Source of the DNA: Lagopus muta
Taxonomy: Eukaryota > Chordata > Aves > Galliformes > Phasianidae
Direction of reading: 5' to 3'
DNA: 64,000 nt
NCBI RefSeq assembly: GCF_023343835.1
Contig: NC_064434.1
Location: forward strand, 22,425,505 to 22,489,504
A program made the translations under genes and the position numbers. Shown one piece after another: positions 38,640-50,800 of this stretch (position 1 is its first letter; each line of letters begins with the position of its first letter). The notes beneath the pieces are model-generated. The model was not told the DNA's origin. It saw nothing but the letters and a program-made list of their open reading frames with translations, and ran no database searches.

Positions 38640-38858
38640 ATGCTGCTGTCGTTGGTGCTGCACACATACTCCATGCGTTACTTCCTGCCCGCCGCCGTCA
38701 TGATGGGCACGGCGCCCACCTACGTGCTGGCCTGGGGCGCCTGGCGCCTGCTCTCCGCCGTCCTCCCCGCCCGCTTCTACCGCGAGGTGGACGACCGTCT
38801 GTACACCATCTACCAGAGCATGGTGCTCTTCTTCTTCGAGAACTACGCGGGCGTGCAG
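38640..38858 (+). CDS. AGPAT5: AGPAT5 coding exon 1
   Basis: 219 nt, 73 codons, ending in phase 0 at CAG|GTGAGC. It encodes the N-terminal membrane segment and the conserved [12 protein letters not shown] stretch. An in-frame GTG-started extension back to 38583 exists, but the ATG is the conserved start. Confidence 0.97.
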
Positions 38859-41800
38859 GTGAGCCGGTGGCGCGGCGCGGGGCTTCCCCACGGCGGCCGG
38901 TGGGGAGCGGCGGGAGACAGTGCTGAGCCCGCCCCGTTCCCTGGGTGTCCCGGGCTGCCCCCGCCCCCGGAGCTGCGCCCGGCGTGGGGAGGAAGCGGGC
39001 TGCTGCTGTGTGCAGGTGCGGGCTTCGGCCCTTCCCTGCGCACGTTAACGCTCGGAGGGCAGAGGCTCTGGGTGAGCCAAGAAGAGTCGTGCCCGTGTCC
39101 CGCCTCTCCCCAAGCGATGCTTTTCGCCGAGTCTCGGTGATGTGTTCGTTTTACAGGTTGGAAGCTGAAGGAACGTGACACCGGTCATGCGCTGTCAGTG
39201 CTCGGCTGGCAGCCTTGTTGCACGCTTGAACCATGCGGCCTGCTTTGCGCATCCACAGTGCTACGTTGGTAGTGGATAAAAATGTAACTGACTGCAATTG
39301 CACTTCGTCCATCTACATTACATTACTACACATTCCCACTTCTGTCACAGTTTACCTGCTGTTGGGTTTAGGCCTTTGTTTTTGGCTCAGCCATGGGCTG
39401 TGGTTATTCAGTACCTCAGAAAGCAGAGCAAGAAGGTTGAGGTCTAGAAGGCAGAGCTGGCAGTCTGTCCTGCCTTACCAGAGAGTTTGGGTGCAAGTAA
39501 TAATGCTGCGCTTCACCATTTTCTCATCGCATGTTAAATGGTTGTAAGAACTATATATTTGTTTGAAATTTGTAAAGCAAATAAAGAGATTTCTAATTCA
39601 GCATTCAAAGAACGGTTTTAAGCAAATGATGGGTGTTTCCTGAGCCTCAGTCTGGCTGAGCATATTGAAATCTATATTAGTGTCAGCTTCTTGGAAGTCA
39701 AGAATAACAAGCATTTCCATGTTGATTGGCAAGTTACAGAGCTAGTGTAAATAGGTCCCTGATACTTGCAGCTTAATTATTCATCTCCTGTTTTATTATA
39801 TGTTTATTTCAAAATCAGGCTCAGCCTCTGCTAATTTCTGCTCCTGAGCTGCAGCTGTAGGCCTGTTTAATAACAGCTCTCATGGAAACCCACAAAGGCA
39901 GCTGGAGAGAGAGCGCAAAATGGCACACTTTGACATCAGATTGAATGGAAAGAGTACAAAAGGAAATGAAGTCTTCTCTTAGCCTTCATTAGTTACTGAT
40001 TGACTCAGCTTGTAGCTCGTGACACCTCACTCTTTCATCTTGTCCAAATCAGTTAACTTGTGATTAAAAAAAAAAAAAAAAAACAAAAAAAAAACCACAC
40101 ACACAACAGTAATTCACAGGTGAAGTACTTGGTGTTTTATCTCCCTTATTTTCTATCTTTATTGCAGGCATTTTGATGTATAGTAATGCACATCAGTAAT
40201 TAGCTGCTGAAAGTCGCAGTGCAGTAGTCTAATTCAACCTCTTGAAAGATGAGGGAGCAGAAAATGAAGATATAAACTGTAACAGGAAAATTATTCAGGT
40301 TTTCTACAAAGAATGTGCACACAGTAGCAGCCACTTAGAACTTCTGATAAAAGATGCCTGTCATGTTAAAGTATAGAAAGGACATTGACAGCCAAAATAG
40401 ACAAAAAGGCCTCCATTGTCTGCCTGTCTTTGATTACATGAATAAAACTTGGTTCATGAAAAAGAAAGAGGGGGTCTAGTACAGGTGATCAGTTAGAGCA
40501 GCGTGAAAGTAGAGGTGCTTTGTCAGTGAATGGCGGATGATCTTGGGAAAGATAAAATGGTACAGGCAGTGCTGAAAACAGAGCAGGGCCCACAAAACCA
40601 GCTCAGCATATGTCATCCGTTAAGATAGTAACTGAGACTCAGAGCTAAATAAAAACATGAAAAGCACGATATGTTTACGGAGAGGTAGGAGGGACAATCC
40701 TTAAGAGTTGTTTCATTTAATTGGGAGTATCGCCCATTTGCTTAAGGAAGAGAAAGAGAGTGTCCTTCCAGACTTGCTCATGCAAGAGCTGAACTTGTTT
40801 AACTTGAAACTCACAGTGGAAAGTTAAGCGTGTGCCTGAGTATTTGAGGTTGGGATAGTAACCCAATGCTTTAAGGCATTTAATTGGATGCAGAAGTGTA
40901 GCATCATTAAATGCAATCTCCCCTTCAGAACATAAGAATATTATGTCATGTACCTTCGTTAAAACCGCTGTAATGTGTTACCAGGATTAAGACATCGTAG
41001 TCTTAATAGAAAGCTTAGCGTTCTTTGGCTTGTTATGTTTAGTCCATTTGTAATTTTTCAGTGCTGTAGTACTCCAAGGCTGTTATGAATATTTGAGATG
41101 TCTTGTCTTCAAATAATTGCTAAATAAGTTGCAAATAAGTGCTAATAGGCCAAAAGTTGGTTTGAATCTTGAACATGGATTACTTTTATACTGAATGAAA
41201 TAGCTGCATATCTTGATTTATTTTTTTTAAATCTTATTTATTAGGGAACAAAGTTTCTGTGCACCAACAGCTTTTAGCCCATAAAGTCTTTCCCTCACAA
41301 CCGTATGCACGAGGACTTTGTTCTTCTTTTGTTCTCCTTGACTTGGGTGTTTTTAGCTAAGTTTATTAAACCAGAAATTCCAGTTGGTGTTAGGAAGACT
41401 TCTTATCTTCATAGCAAACACTTCAGTTGTGAAATGTAGCTAGATAAGATGATGCTTTGAACTGCAGGACAGGAAGCCTTGAAAGAGTAACAATTTCCCT
41501 TTCTCTTAAGTATTTGACCTGAGATCTAAAATAAATACAGAGCTGTAATTGTGGACTAGTACTGAGTATTTACATTGTAAAGAATGGCACATGAAATAAG
41601 TAAAAGTTGTGAGGTCTGTGTTTTTCTTTGTATTTTTTTAATTTTCTTATACTATAAATACTTTCCTGTCTTAAGTTTTTAGTCAGCTCTGCTAATTTGT
41701 TTCCACCAAAAGGATTTGTTTTTCAAAACCTAAGTAGAACTTGAGCTAAGAGGGGGTTGGTATAGGTTTTCCAGTAATATTAGAATTCTGTAAGTGCATT

Positions 41801-44800
41801 AATGAAAGCAATCATATTGCAAGGACATCATGCAAGATTTGGCTTTAGAGAGTTGAAGAACCAGTATTTAGAGTACAAAAAAAAAAAGAGTAAGCCAGGA
41901 CCTGCCAGTCCTATAAATTAGATAAACTGGACAAAAAAATGTTATGACTATAAAGTGAGAAATCCTACTCTGTTCTGTAGATTTGTTGGTGCAATTGCAG
42001 CTTGGCAAATATCCATGAATTTTATTAAGGAGCTATAAATATATAAAATTCATCTACGTGTGGCACTGTGACAGTACTCTTCAAACAGTCTCCAGGATTA
42101 TAAAGTCATAGCAAAGCAAAACTGTAAAGATGGTCTATTGAAAAGTGGAGCAGGGAGCAGTTATGTTGAATCTCACCTGTCCTGCTGGAAGCTGCAGAAG
42201 GTGCTACTATACACTTTTCTGGGAAGGATATATATGAAATGCCTGAACTCAGTGTGAAGTGAGTAGAAGTTAGAGTGAAGAGTGTTGATTTGATCAGCAA
42301 TGTGGCAAAGTAGTCCTTGATGCAAACAGGTGCAGTTCCTGTGCTTTGGAGAACTTGCATTTGCTTGTGGTAGCTGTAGGTTTGGCCCCAAGTTTCCAAG
42401 TCATCCTGTGGCATGTGAACAGTGTGATTGACTGCTTTTGTCTTCACTGCTTTAGGGGAGTTCAGATTCCTGCATTCAGACAGCACAGACAATAAACAAT
42501 CACATCTTAGCATGGAATTTGGAAACTGAAATAACTGAGAATGTGCCTTTGGTTAGGATGTTTGAAGGGCTGAAAGGACCAGTAATTCAGCGTGATGAAT
42601 GGTGTCATCTCCCTACCACTCTTAGCATCTTATCCCAGTTGTTGTCAGGGTGATGAAATTAATGCCTATTGTGTTTGTGCGCATGTTTCAGGTCAGCTGA
42701 GGACTAAATGTTCTTCAGTTTTTTTTGTTGTAATTGTGTTTGTTATTTTGTATGGAGTGATGGTGAAGAAATCATCACTTGGTCCTGCTTCCTAAAGGAT
42801 CATTTTCCATCTGAAAGATTTGACAATTGAACAAAATCCATGACTGAATTAACGTGCGTGGATTTTGTTCAGTGCTTGTGTCAGCTCTCCTGCCCTACCC
42901 CCACTTCCTTCTGAACAGGAATTTTTGGAAGTGGTGCTTTCGTTAAAGGCGTCGTGAAATTCTGTGCTGACAAGGAAAAACAGGACTCTGCAAGGGCTGT
43001 TGGAATCAAATACAACCTCAGTGTTGTTTTGCAGAGCTGTGATGTTTCTAACAATGATTTAAAAAAAAAAACAAACGTGAGATCCCAGGTGAGCAACGAA
43101 ACACACTTCCTAGGTTCATATTGAAGCTTGTACTGCCATGTTTCAGCAAGATTGGAAACTACTTAGGATTTGAGCCATACTAAAACTTCGCAGAGACACT
43201 GTACTACTGAACTGTACTACTGAACTGTTGACTGTGCTATCCTGCAAAGTAGAGCCTGGGCTCTGTGCTTGGCTTCCTGAGAGGTCTATGAGGAGAGCTC
43301 AGTGCAAAAGGTGAGGATAGAGATGCTCACTATTACAGCCTTCTGTTTAGAAGTGAGAGTTAGGAGGCCTGTGTTGGTCTTTATTCCCAGGGCAGCATCT
43401 TTGCTGGTGAGACAGCTTTGTTGAGGAGAGAAAAAGTTCCTTTTCTAATTGCTTTCTGTCCAGAGATGTGACGGGGGCTGAGTGCCCTCAGGATGAACAC
43501 CTGGGCAAATGCTTCAACCAGAAAGTTAGAAGGAAATGCTGCTTATCATCCTTCCATGATTGTGTTTGCAAAGAAGGTGCCTGTAGCTGCGCTTCATCGT
43601 TCTTTAGCCTTATTCTGTAGATGTGTGTGTGAGGTCTGAGCTCTCCCCCCTGGAGCTGGCCTGACAGCTTGGAGGATGGGGGAGTGAGTAGTGAGAGGTG
43701 CTGGAGCTGGGAGGCACGTTGCTGCAGGTAAGGCAAGCCCCAAGGGCAGGAGGAGCAGCTTGGGGGAGCTTGCATCTTCTCTTTTAGTCCTGCTCTGTGC
43801 TTGGCTTATGGGCAGCAGCAGCTCTTGTAGGTGATACAGGCACGATGTGAAGCTGTTAGCTCTTGGGGGAGGCGTGTTGGGGGGTAAGGGTAATTGTAAG
43901 CTATCGTTTGTCTAAGGGTAGAAGTAATGAAATAAATCCAGGGAATGTGATGAACACTTGGGGATTGGTGCTGTGCTAAGAGAGAAACTGAGAATGTAAT
44001 CAATCATTTTTGTGTGGTAAACTTCAGAAAGAAGCCCTGCTCTTTGCAATGAAATTTTCTTGCTGTGGTGCTGGCTCTGTGAAGACAGCTTGCTCTGGCT
44101 CATCTCATTAGAGATTTCAGACAGCAGCTCTCGCCAGGTGTGCATGTCTTTTATAGTATTACAACAAAGTCCTGTGTGCTGTAGTAGAAGAAATTAAATG
44201 ATACCTGCTAAGCCTAAGGGATTCTGCCTTCACACTGAAATGGATATCTAATTTTAGACTCTTACATTCAGCTGTGGTGTGAGGCAACAAAAATAGATAC
44301 ATGAGGTGCATAAGCTTTGCGCTCGTTCTTTTTTAGATTTCAATGAAGATATATTTGCATATATCTTAATTTTTGTTCTGACTGCCTTTGGTTACTGCCG
44401 TGAAGGTGAAAATCCATCGTGACACCGGTTCTTTTGGACATCATCTGGGATTGTCGTATGCTGCAGCTTCTGGCACAGGGACAATCTGGAGAGAATGTAA
44501 TGTGGGGATATAGCATGGTCATTGCAGCTTCTGCTCTCCATCCCACCCTCTGATATTTGAATAGGAGTTTTTGGTTACTCATTTCATTAGCTGCTTTTGA
44601 AACAAGTTATTAGTTACCTGCACCAAAACTACTGCTGTCTGGGTTCGTAATTCAGAAGTTTTATGTGGAGGTTTGCCTGACATTTATTTTCTAACTGACA
44701 AATCACAACTGAACCTGAATTTTATGTCAGCCTTACCTAATACTGTCTTTGATTTAAAACTAATATCATAAAATCATAGAATTGTTTGGGTTGGAAGGGA

Positions 44801-47800
44801 CCTTGAAGACCATCTAGCTCCAATCCTTTGCTATAGGCAGGGACACCTCCCATAGACCAGCTTGCTCACAGCTTCATCCAGCCTGGCCTTGAGTGCTTCT
44901 AGGGAGGGGGCATCCACATCTTCTCTGGGCAACTTGTTCCAGTGTCTCACTTCCCTCACACTACAGAATTTTGTACTGATATCTGGTCTAAATCTATCCT
45001 CTTCCAGTTTAAAGCTGCTTCCCCTCATTCTGCTGTGTATATTTACATTTTAAAAACAGTGATGTATACCTCAGAAAATCCTAATAATAATAATAATTAA
45101 AAAAAAAACAGTGCTTGTCAGATATGAAGAGGAGTCAAAGGATAGGGGTTAAAAGCACTTACGAAGTTCAGATTCCAAGTATTTAGCCACTGAGTTTTAC
45201 AACCTCGTAGTTTGACTTCTAAATTTTCTGTTAAGATATTCAAATTAAAATGTGTTTAGCCTTATAGTGTATTCAGTTCTTAATGTAAATTGTGCAAGTC
45301 TTGCCTGATTTGTTACCTCTGCAAGTACAATTGTTATTTATCACATTAAAAAAAGAAAAAGCATTTTTAAACTTATACATATAACTCACACATTTTTCTC
45401 TCTTTGTGCTTAATGATGTTTTGGTGGTCCATGGAGTTCTTGATATACATTTTTCTTTTCTTTGTTCCATGCTCTTTCCTTCTTCTTGCATAACATATCC
45501 AGATATTTTACATAAGGGTGATTGTTAATTGAGAAGTTTTTCTCCTGCTGCTGTACCATCAGACTCTTGCAAAGAGAAGGTTCTATTCCTAGTTAAATGT
45601 TTGACTCCAGTTATTGCAATCTATTTACCTCAGGCTTACAGAGCATCTCTTTTTTTTCCCTCAGTTTTAGTTATATTAGATAAAGTAGGCTCAGATGTCA
45701 AAGATTTTGATGTTACAGTTATGAGGAAGCATAACTACTCTGGGGAAATGTATTCTTTAATCTTTGTTCTGTCAGTTTGAATTTATGCTCTGAAGAGACT
45801 TGGGATGAAAAACGGAAATTATTTTCTTCTTTTCTTCATTTCATATCTGTCACTTGCTACTTGTCATCTGCCCTGTTGCAGTTAGCTCCTCAGTGTGAGA
45901 CTAGAAAACTGTACGCTTCATGCTAGTTTGATGTCTTTCTTTTTTTGCTTCGGTTGTGAAACTCCCTATGATTTTGTTGAGCTCCTGTATTTAAGCAGGT
46001 ACCTAAACGTGAAGAAAAACAGCATGACTTCCAACTGTATTGTGGTAGTTAGAGTCTTGTTTTCCTCTTGAGTTTGAAGACTTGGTCCCATTTACTGAAG
46101 CTACTTGGCAATCTGGAGGGCATGCACATTCCTCTTGCATAAGCAAACATGATGCACAGTGCTGAGCGAGGTGCAGGTGAACTTGCTCATTTCTGTGCTG
46201 TGGTGGTGCAGGAAGGTATGACAGGGATGTTAACTTCAGGTTTTCTTGAAGCTGACTCAAGTTTGCTGTATTTGGGTCTGGAGCCAAATTAGAGCCAGCT
46301 CAGATGCCTTCCTTGGTATCTTCTGCTCTGTAAAGGTGGGTTTGCCTCTTCTTAGAAGCCTATTGTGCTTAAATTCTAAATACGTACTGAAAAAAATGCA
46401 TGGAAGGGGTTATTCCAGTGAAAGTGATTTCTTCATCTTCCCCTTCCCTGTGTGTGCGGACTTGCTGATAATGTTGTACCAGTTCAGTCTGTACTTGGTG
46501 TGCTCGCTTGTACAAATCTTACAGGTAAGGATTTAATGAACTCTTCTTTGGAGTCCTTCACGGTTAAAAGCCATTTTGGAACTCATTATTAAGAGCTCTT
46601 GCTGGAGGAACACTGAATAACATCACAACACAAGGTTGCTTGCTTCTTGCTGGTGAGAGATGCCAAAGGATTAAGTTTTCAGAATATGTGCTGTAACTTT
46701 TTTAATTGTGGGGGTGAAGACATTACGTATTTTCTACTACAGAAGAGTAACAACATGAACAATAGTTACATTGAATGTGGGTCATTTTTTCCTTTCTTCT
46801 AAGGAAATGACAAAAATCTGAGGAAAAAATCTTCAGAGATGCCTAAGGATTGTATGGGAATGTCATTCTCTTATAATGAAACACATGAAACTTCTTTCCA
46901 CTCTTGTGCTGGAAGGCATGTGCAGGCTTTGCATCATACTGAGGTGCCAGATGTTAAAAAAAACCCTTCCGTGAAAATCTCAGTTTATAAATAATCTCTT
47001 TTCACATCACATATGTTATATGTATCTGAAATATGTGCAGTACTTGTTTAAAGAAACAAGAGCACTTTCAAATGGTATTGAATGTATGCTGGAAGGGCTG
47101 GGAACCTCGAAAACAGTTTGAGCCCTTTTTTTTTTTCTATTTAAAAAAATAAAAAGGAAGAAATGATGGTGCTCTCTTCAGCTTAATGAGTTTATGAGCA
47201 CAGGCTGTACCGATGCACTGTAGCAGTTCAGTTCTTTCTACGTACACTTCTTTGAAAAGCTGCATTTAGCAGTGTGTTTTCAGAAAAGAGAATCCCCCGT
47301 CCTCAGATGAACCTTTTGAAAGCACTGAGCGCTGTGTTAGGGCAGGATGGGATTTAAGATCTGCATCTGTTTTCAGTGGCCTATATCCTGGCAATTCAAA
47401 GCTGGCAGGCTCAGTAGTGCGGTGTTGTGAATCCCGTTCTGCAGCACTGAGCTACGCCAGAAGCCAAGAGCTTCCACTTCTGGGTTATGTTCCATATCTG
47501 AATCTATGTAGCTGTGAATTGTTTAACTAAATACAAACTGAAATTGCCCCGGCATATTTTGTGTTGTGACAACTTGTTTCCCCCAAAATTAGGCTTTTGA
47601 TCAGATTGGAAATAAATCTGTGAATAAAATTGTCGTGTTCTGTTGTAAATCACTGTAGGAGGATTTGAGAAGGGCTATAAAAACAGGCAGGTAATGCTAG
47701 AGGTCTTTAATGTCTCAGTCCTCTGTGTAGCATATGTGAAAGATCCAGGCAAGCAGGAATTACTAACAAAACTAGTCCAGTTAAAGGAATGATAGTGCTC

Positions 47801-50800
47801 ATCTATAATAAATGCCTCTTTCATCTTGCAGAACAGTGGGGTTTTTTTCCTATGTTGGAATGAGTGTGTTAGTTATTGCCATTGCATGATTTACTATGGT
47901 GCAGTGGTGGCAGTGAAACTACCAACTACTGACTGACTACAGTGAAAGTTAAGTAACTTACTGTATAACTAACTAGAAAATTAGAGGACTCACTTCTTAT
48001 AACCTAATTATTTGAAAGTCTTTTTTTCTGTCCGAATATGAAATAGTAGAATGCACACGATTATGAAGTTTTACTTCTTGATTACTAATTTATTAAAAAT
48101 ATTAAATGTTTTCATGGTTTGAATCGTGCAATCATCAAGATTGGAAAAGAGGTCATCTAGTCCAGCTGTCCACCTACCACCAATATTTCCCCGCCTGGTT
48201 TGGTGCTGAGCCTGAACAGTTGACCTTGGACTTGTGCAATTTTGTGTTAAGATAGTCTCTTTGACTAAAGCGCTTATGAGGTGTAGCAATAATATAATTC
48301 CTGAAAAACTGTATGTGATCTAAAAGGATTTTTAAGAAAAATATTATTTAAAAGTAATTTTGCAGTATTATGAGGCTGTAAAATGCTGGAAGCATCCTGT
48401 TTGCTGCTTGGGGGAAGTTTTGTATCTTTCTGGTATAGAAAAGTGAGATGTGGATTTGTTAAATGAAAATAAAAGTGCTTACCTGTCTCCTGTGAAGAAA
48501 GATAACCATTTTTAAGTACTTGCAGTAAAGCATCTGGAAACTTGTGAAATCTGTGGCATCAAGCAGGGGCCCCTAGTTGTGTCCTGCCTTGAGCCTGCTC
48601 CTTGTCAGGCAGGACAAATAGATTCTGTGCTCTGAGATACTTTGTTGAGAAGCTCAGAACAGCTGGTTGTGTCACCAGACAGCATTTTAGGAGAACTGGG
48701 AATTTAAACAACTTCCCACGTGATACCTGTAGTATTGGAATTCACGTACTGTTACAGTAGCTCTCTTACCACAGCAGCAATGCTGCAGAAGTCAGCTTGC
48801 CCAGGGTTGTGCATTGACTTCAGAGCCATATCTAGCGGTTCCTTAGGAGGTTTGTTGATGCAAACTCCTCCCTTTCACCACAGAATTATTTCCAGTCTCT
48901 TTGCCAAAAAGATGCAAAATGCATCCTAGGATACCAATTATTTTAATAAGCACTCCAGTTGTAGCAGTGCACAGCTAACAAAGAAGCTCTTGTTCTGAAG
49001 AGCTTGCAGTCCAAGTTATAAAAGTAGTCTGGCAGAAACAGGGAAGTGGAGAGAAGTGCATGTTTTAAGGAGAGCAAAGCTGAATGCATAAAGTGTATAT
49101 GATTGTTTTAAATGAAGTGTTGGATTTATTTCTGCAGTCTTCTGTTTCTCTTGTCTTCCTCCAGGAAAGGGAAAGAATGTTTTGTTACTGTATCTCTGCT
49201 TTTATTCATCTCTCCAGTTGCTGTTGCCTTTGCACTTGAAGCTAACTTTTCTCCTGTTCTGAACACTCCACCTTTTTTGCTGCCATGTGCTCCAGTGCAC
49301 ATCCCTTCTGTTACTGAAAAAATAGTGAAGAAGTAAGCGTTATTCCACAGTTCATACCTGGTTTCTATGAACAGGAAGAAAGGGAGGGTGGAGGGGAGCT
49401 GATAGGACATCACAGGAGATGGCTTGTGCTTTTACCACCAATAGCCGGCTGTGTTGCTTTCCTGCCACTGAAGCAGAGGTGCCAGGTCTGTGTGTAGGTC
49501 AGCTCCTGAGCTGCTCACATGACTGACCACATCCAGTTATCATATTAAGGTAATCTCTCTGCTAGGAGTTCCTTGTGGTCACCAGTTGGCCTGCATGCAG
49601 GACTTTTGATAGTGTGATTACTTTTCTCTCTTGAATTACTTGCTGTAGCAGCTAGGATGTGATTAAATGATTATTTTATTAAATGATTATTTAATTTTCT
49701 TTAATGTGTGCAGGCTTCCTAAGCAAGAAATAGAAACCTTATTCAGAGGTGTCTGCCTTGCTGCTGTGAAGCCTTTTGCAAATTACAGTGTATTTAAGTG
49801 TGGCTTCCATGTAGGGCTGCTTTGCATAGCTCTGCAATCTACCACACTTCTACAGCCTTGGCAGAATAAGTTGCACTGGAAGAAGCAGAAGCTTCTGTGG
49901 ACGCAGAAGCTGGGTTACCAGATCACCCAGGAGCCCCAATTTGCATGCCTGGATGGGTCTATCACTGAGTTAGTAAGTTTCCTCTGTGGGAGAACTTGTG
50001 GCTTTCTCTGCCTTGACAGCTCCAAGGTATGCTTTGTGCCTGCTGAGCTTGTGGACAGTAGGGTCCTGGCCCTTCTACAGAAGGGAACCCATTAACATTC
50101 ACTTGCCTTTATCTGAGCCCAGTCTGTGTTGAGTTTGATGGCACTGCTATATAAATGAATGAGAAAGACCCATACCAACAGTAATCATAGACTACAAATC
50201 TGCATTTTAACTATTTTCCCTCAAATCTCTGTTTGCTGTGTTGGTCTTCCTTTCAACTTTTTTTCTCTGCTGGACTTCATTGTGCTTTTTTTCCTGCTTT
50301 TTTTTTTTTTTTTTTTCCTGCTTTTTTTTTTCCTGCTTTTTTTTTTAATGAAACAAGAAAGCACATATTCAAATGAATGGGTGCCTCTCTTGCTTCATTG
50401 TGACAGACAGCACTTTTACCTTCTCAGTCTTTCAAACTGATACATATGTGAAATGTGTATGTATTTATGCTGTTGGCATTTGGAGATCTTGCATAAAATA
50501 TCTGAAATGCAATGTGTTAGCTTCTCCTGAAAGTGGAAGCTGCCTCCCAGCTACATCCTGTGCCTTCTGCCTGATGCTGGCCAGACAGTGTCTGCAAATG
50601 TTCCTACTTCCTGCACTTCTTGGAAGACCACTATTATGAACTCTTGAGGTTGCTTCAAAAGGGACATGTGCATAACCTGGCACTGTGAACACTTGTTTTT
50701 CCATTTGATAAAGTTCTCAAATGCTTGCCTTCACTGTGTTCCCCAGATACCTTCTGCACTAGCAGTCTGAAAAGGAATTGGTTACTATTGCACGGTCTGT

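Larger units (their letters stand above)
38190..39060 (+). promoter_or_regulatory. AGPAT5: AGPAT5 CpG-island promoter
   Basis: This dense GC/CpG region spans the 5' flank, exon 1 and the start of intron 1. No TATA box is seen. It contains an ETS-type CCGGAAGT at 38352-38359 and a YY1-type AATATGGTGGCGG at 38418-38430, typical of broad housekeeping promoters. The transcription start is probably between about 38350 and 38550 and cannot be fixed from sequence. Confidence 0.8.

Noticed and set aside
42106..42513. 135-codon minus-strand frame in AGPAT5 intron 1
   Set aside because: No domain or repeat identity seen. Length compatible with chance.
49667..50095. 142-codon + strand frame in AGPAT5 intron 1
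   Set aside because: No recognisable domain and no splice context. A few frames of this length are expected by chance in 64 kb over six frames.
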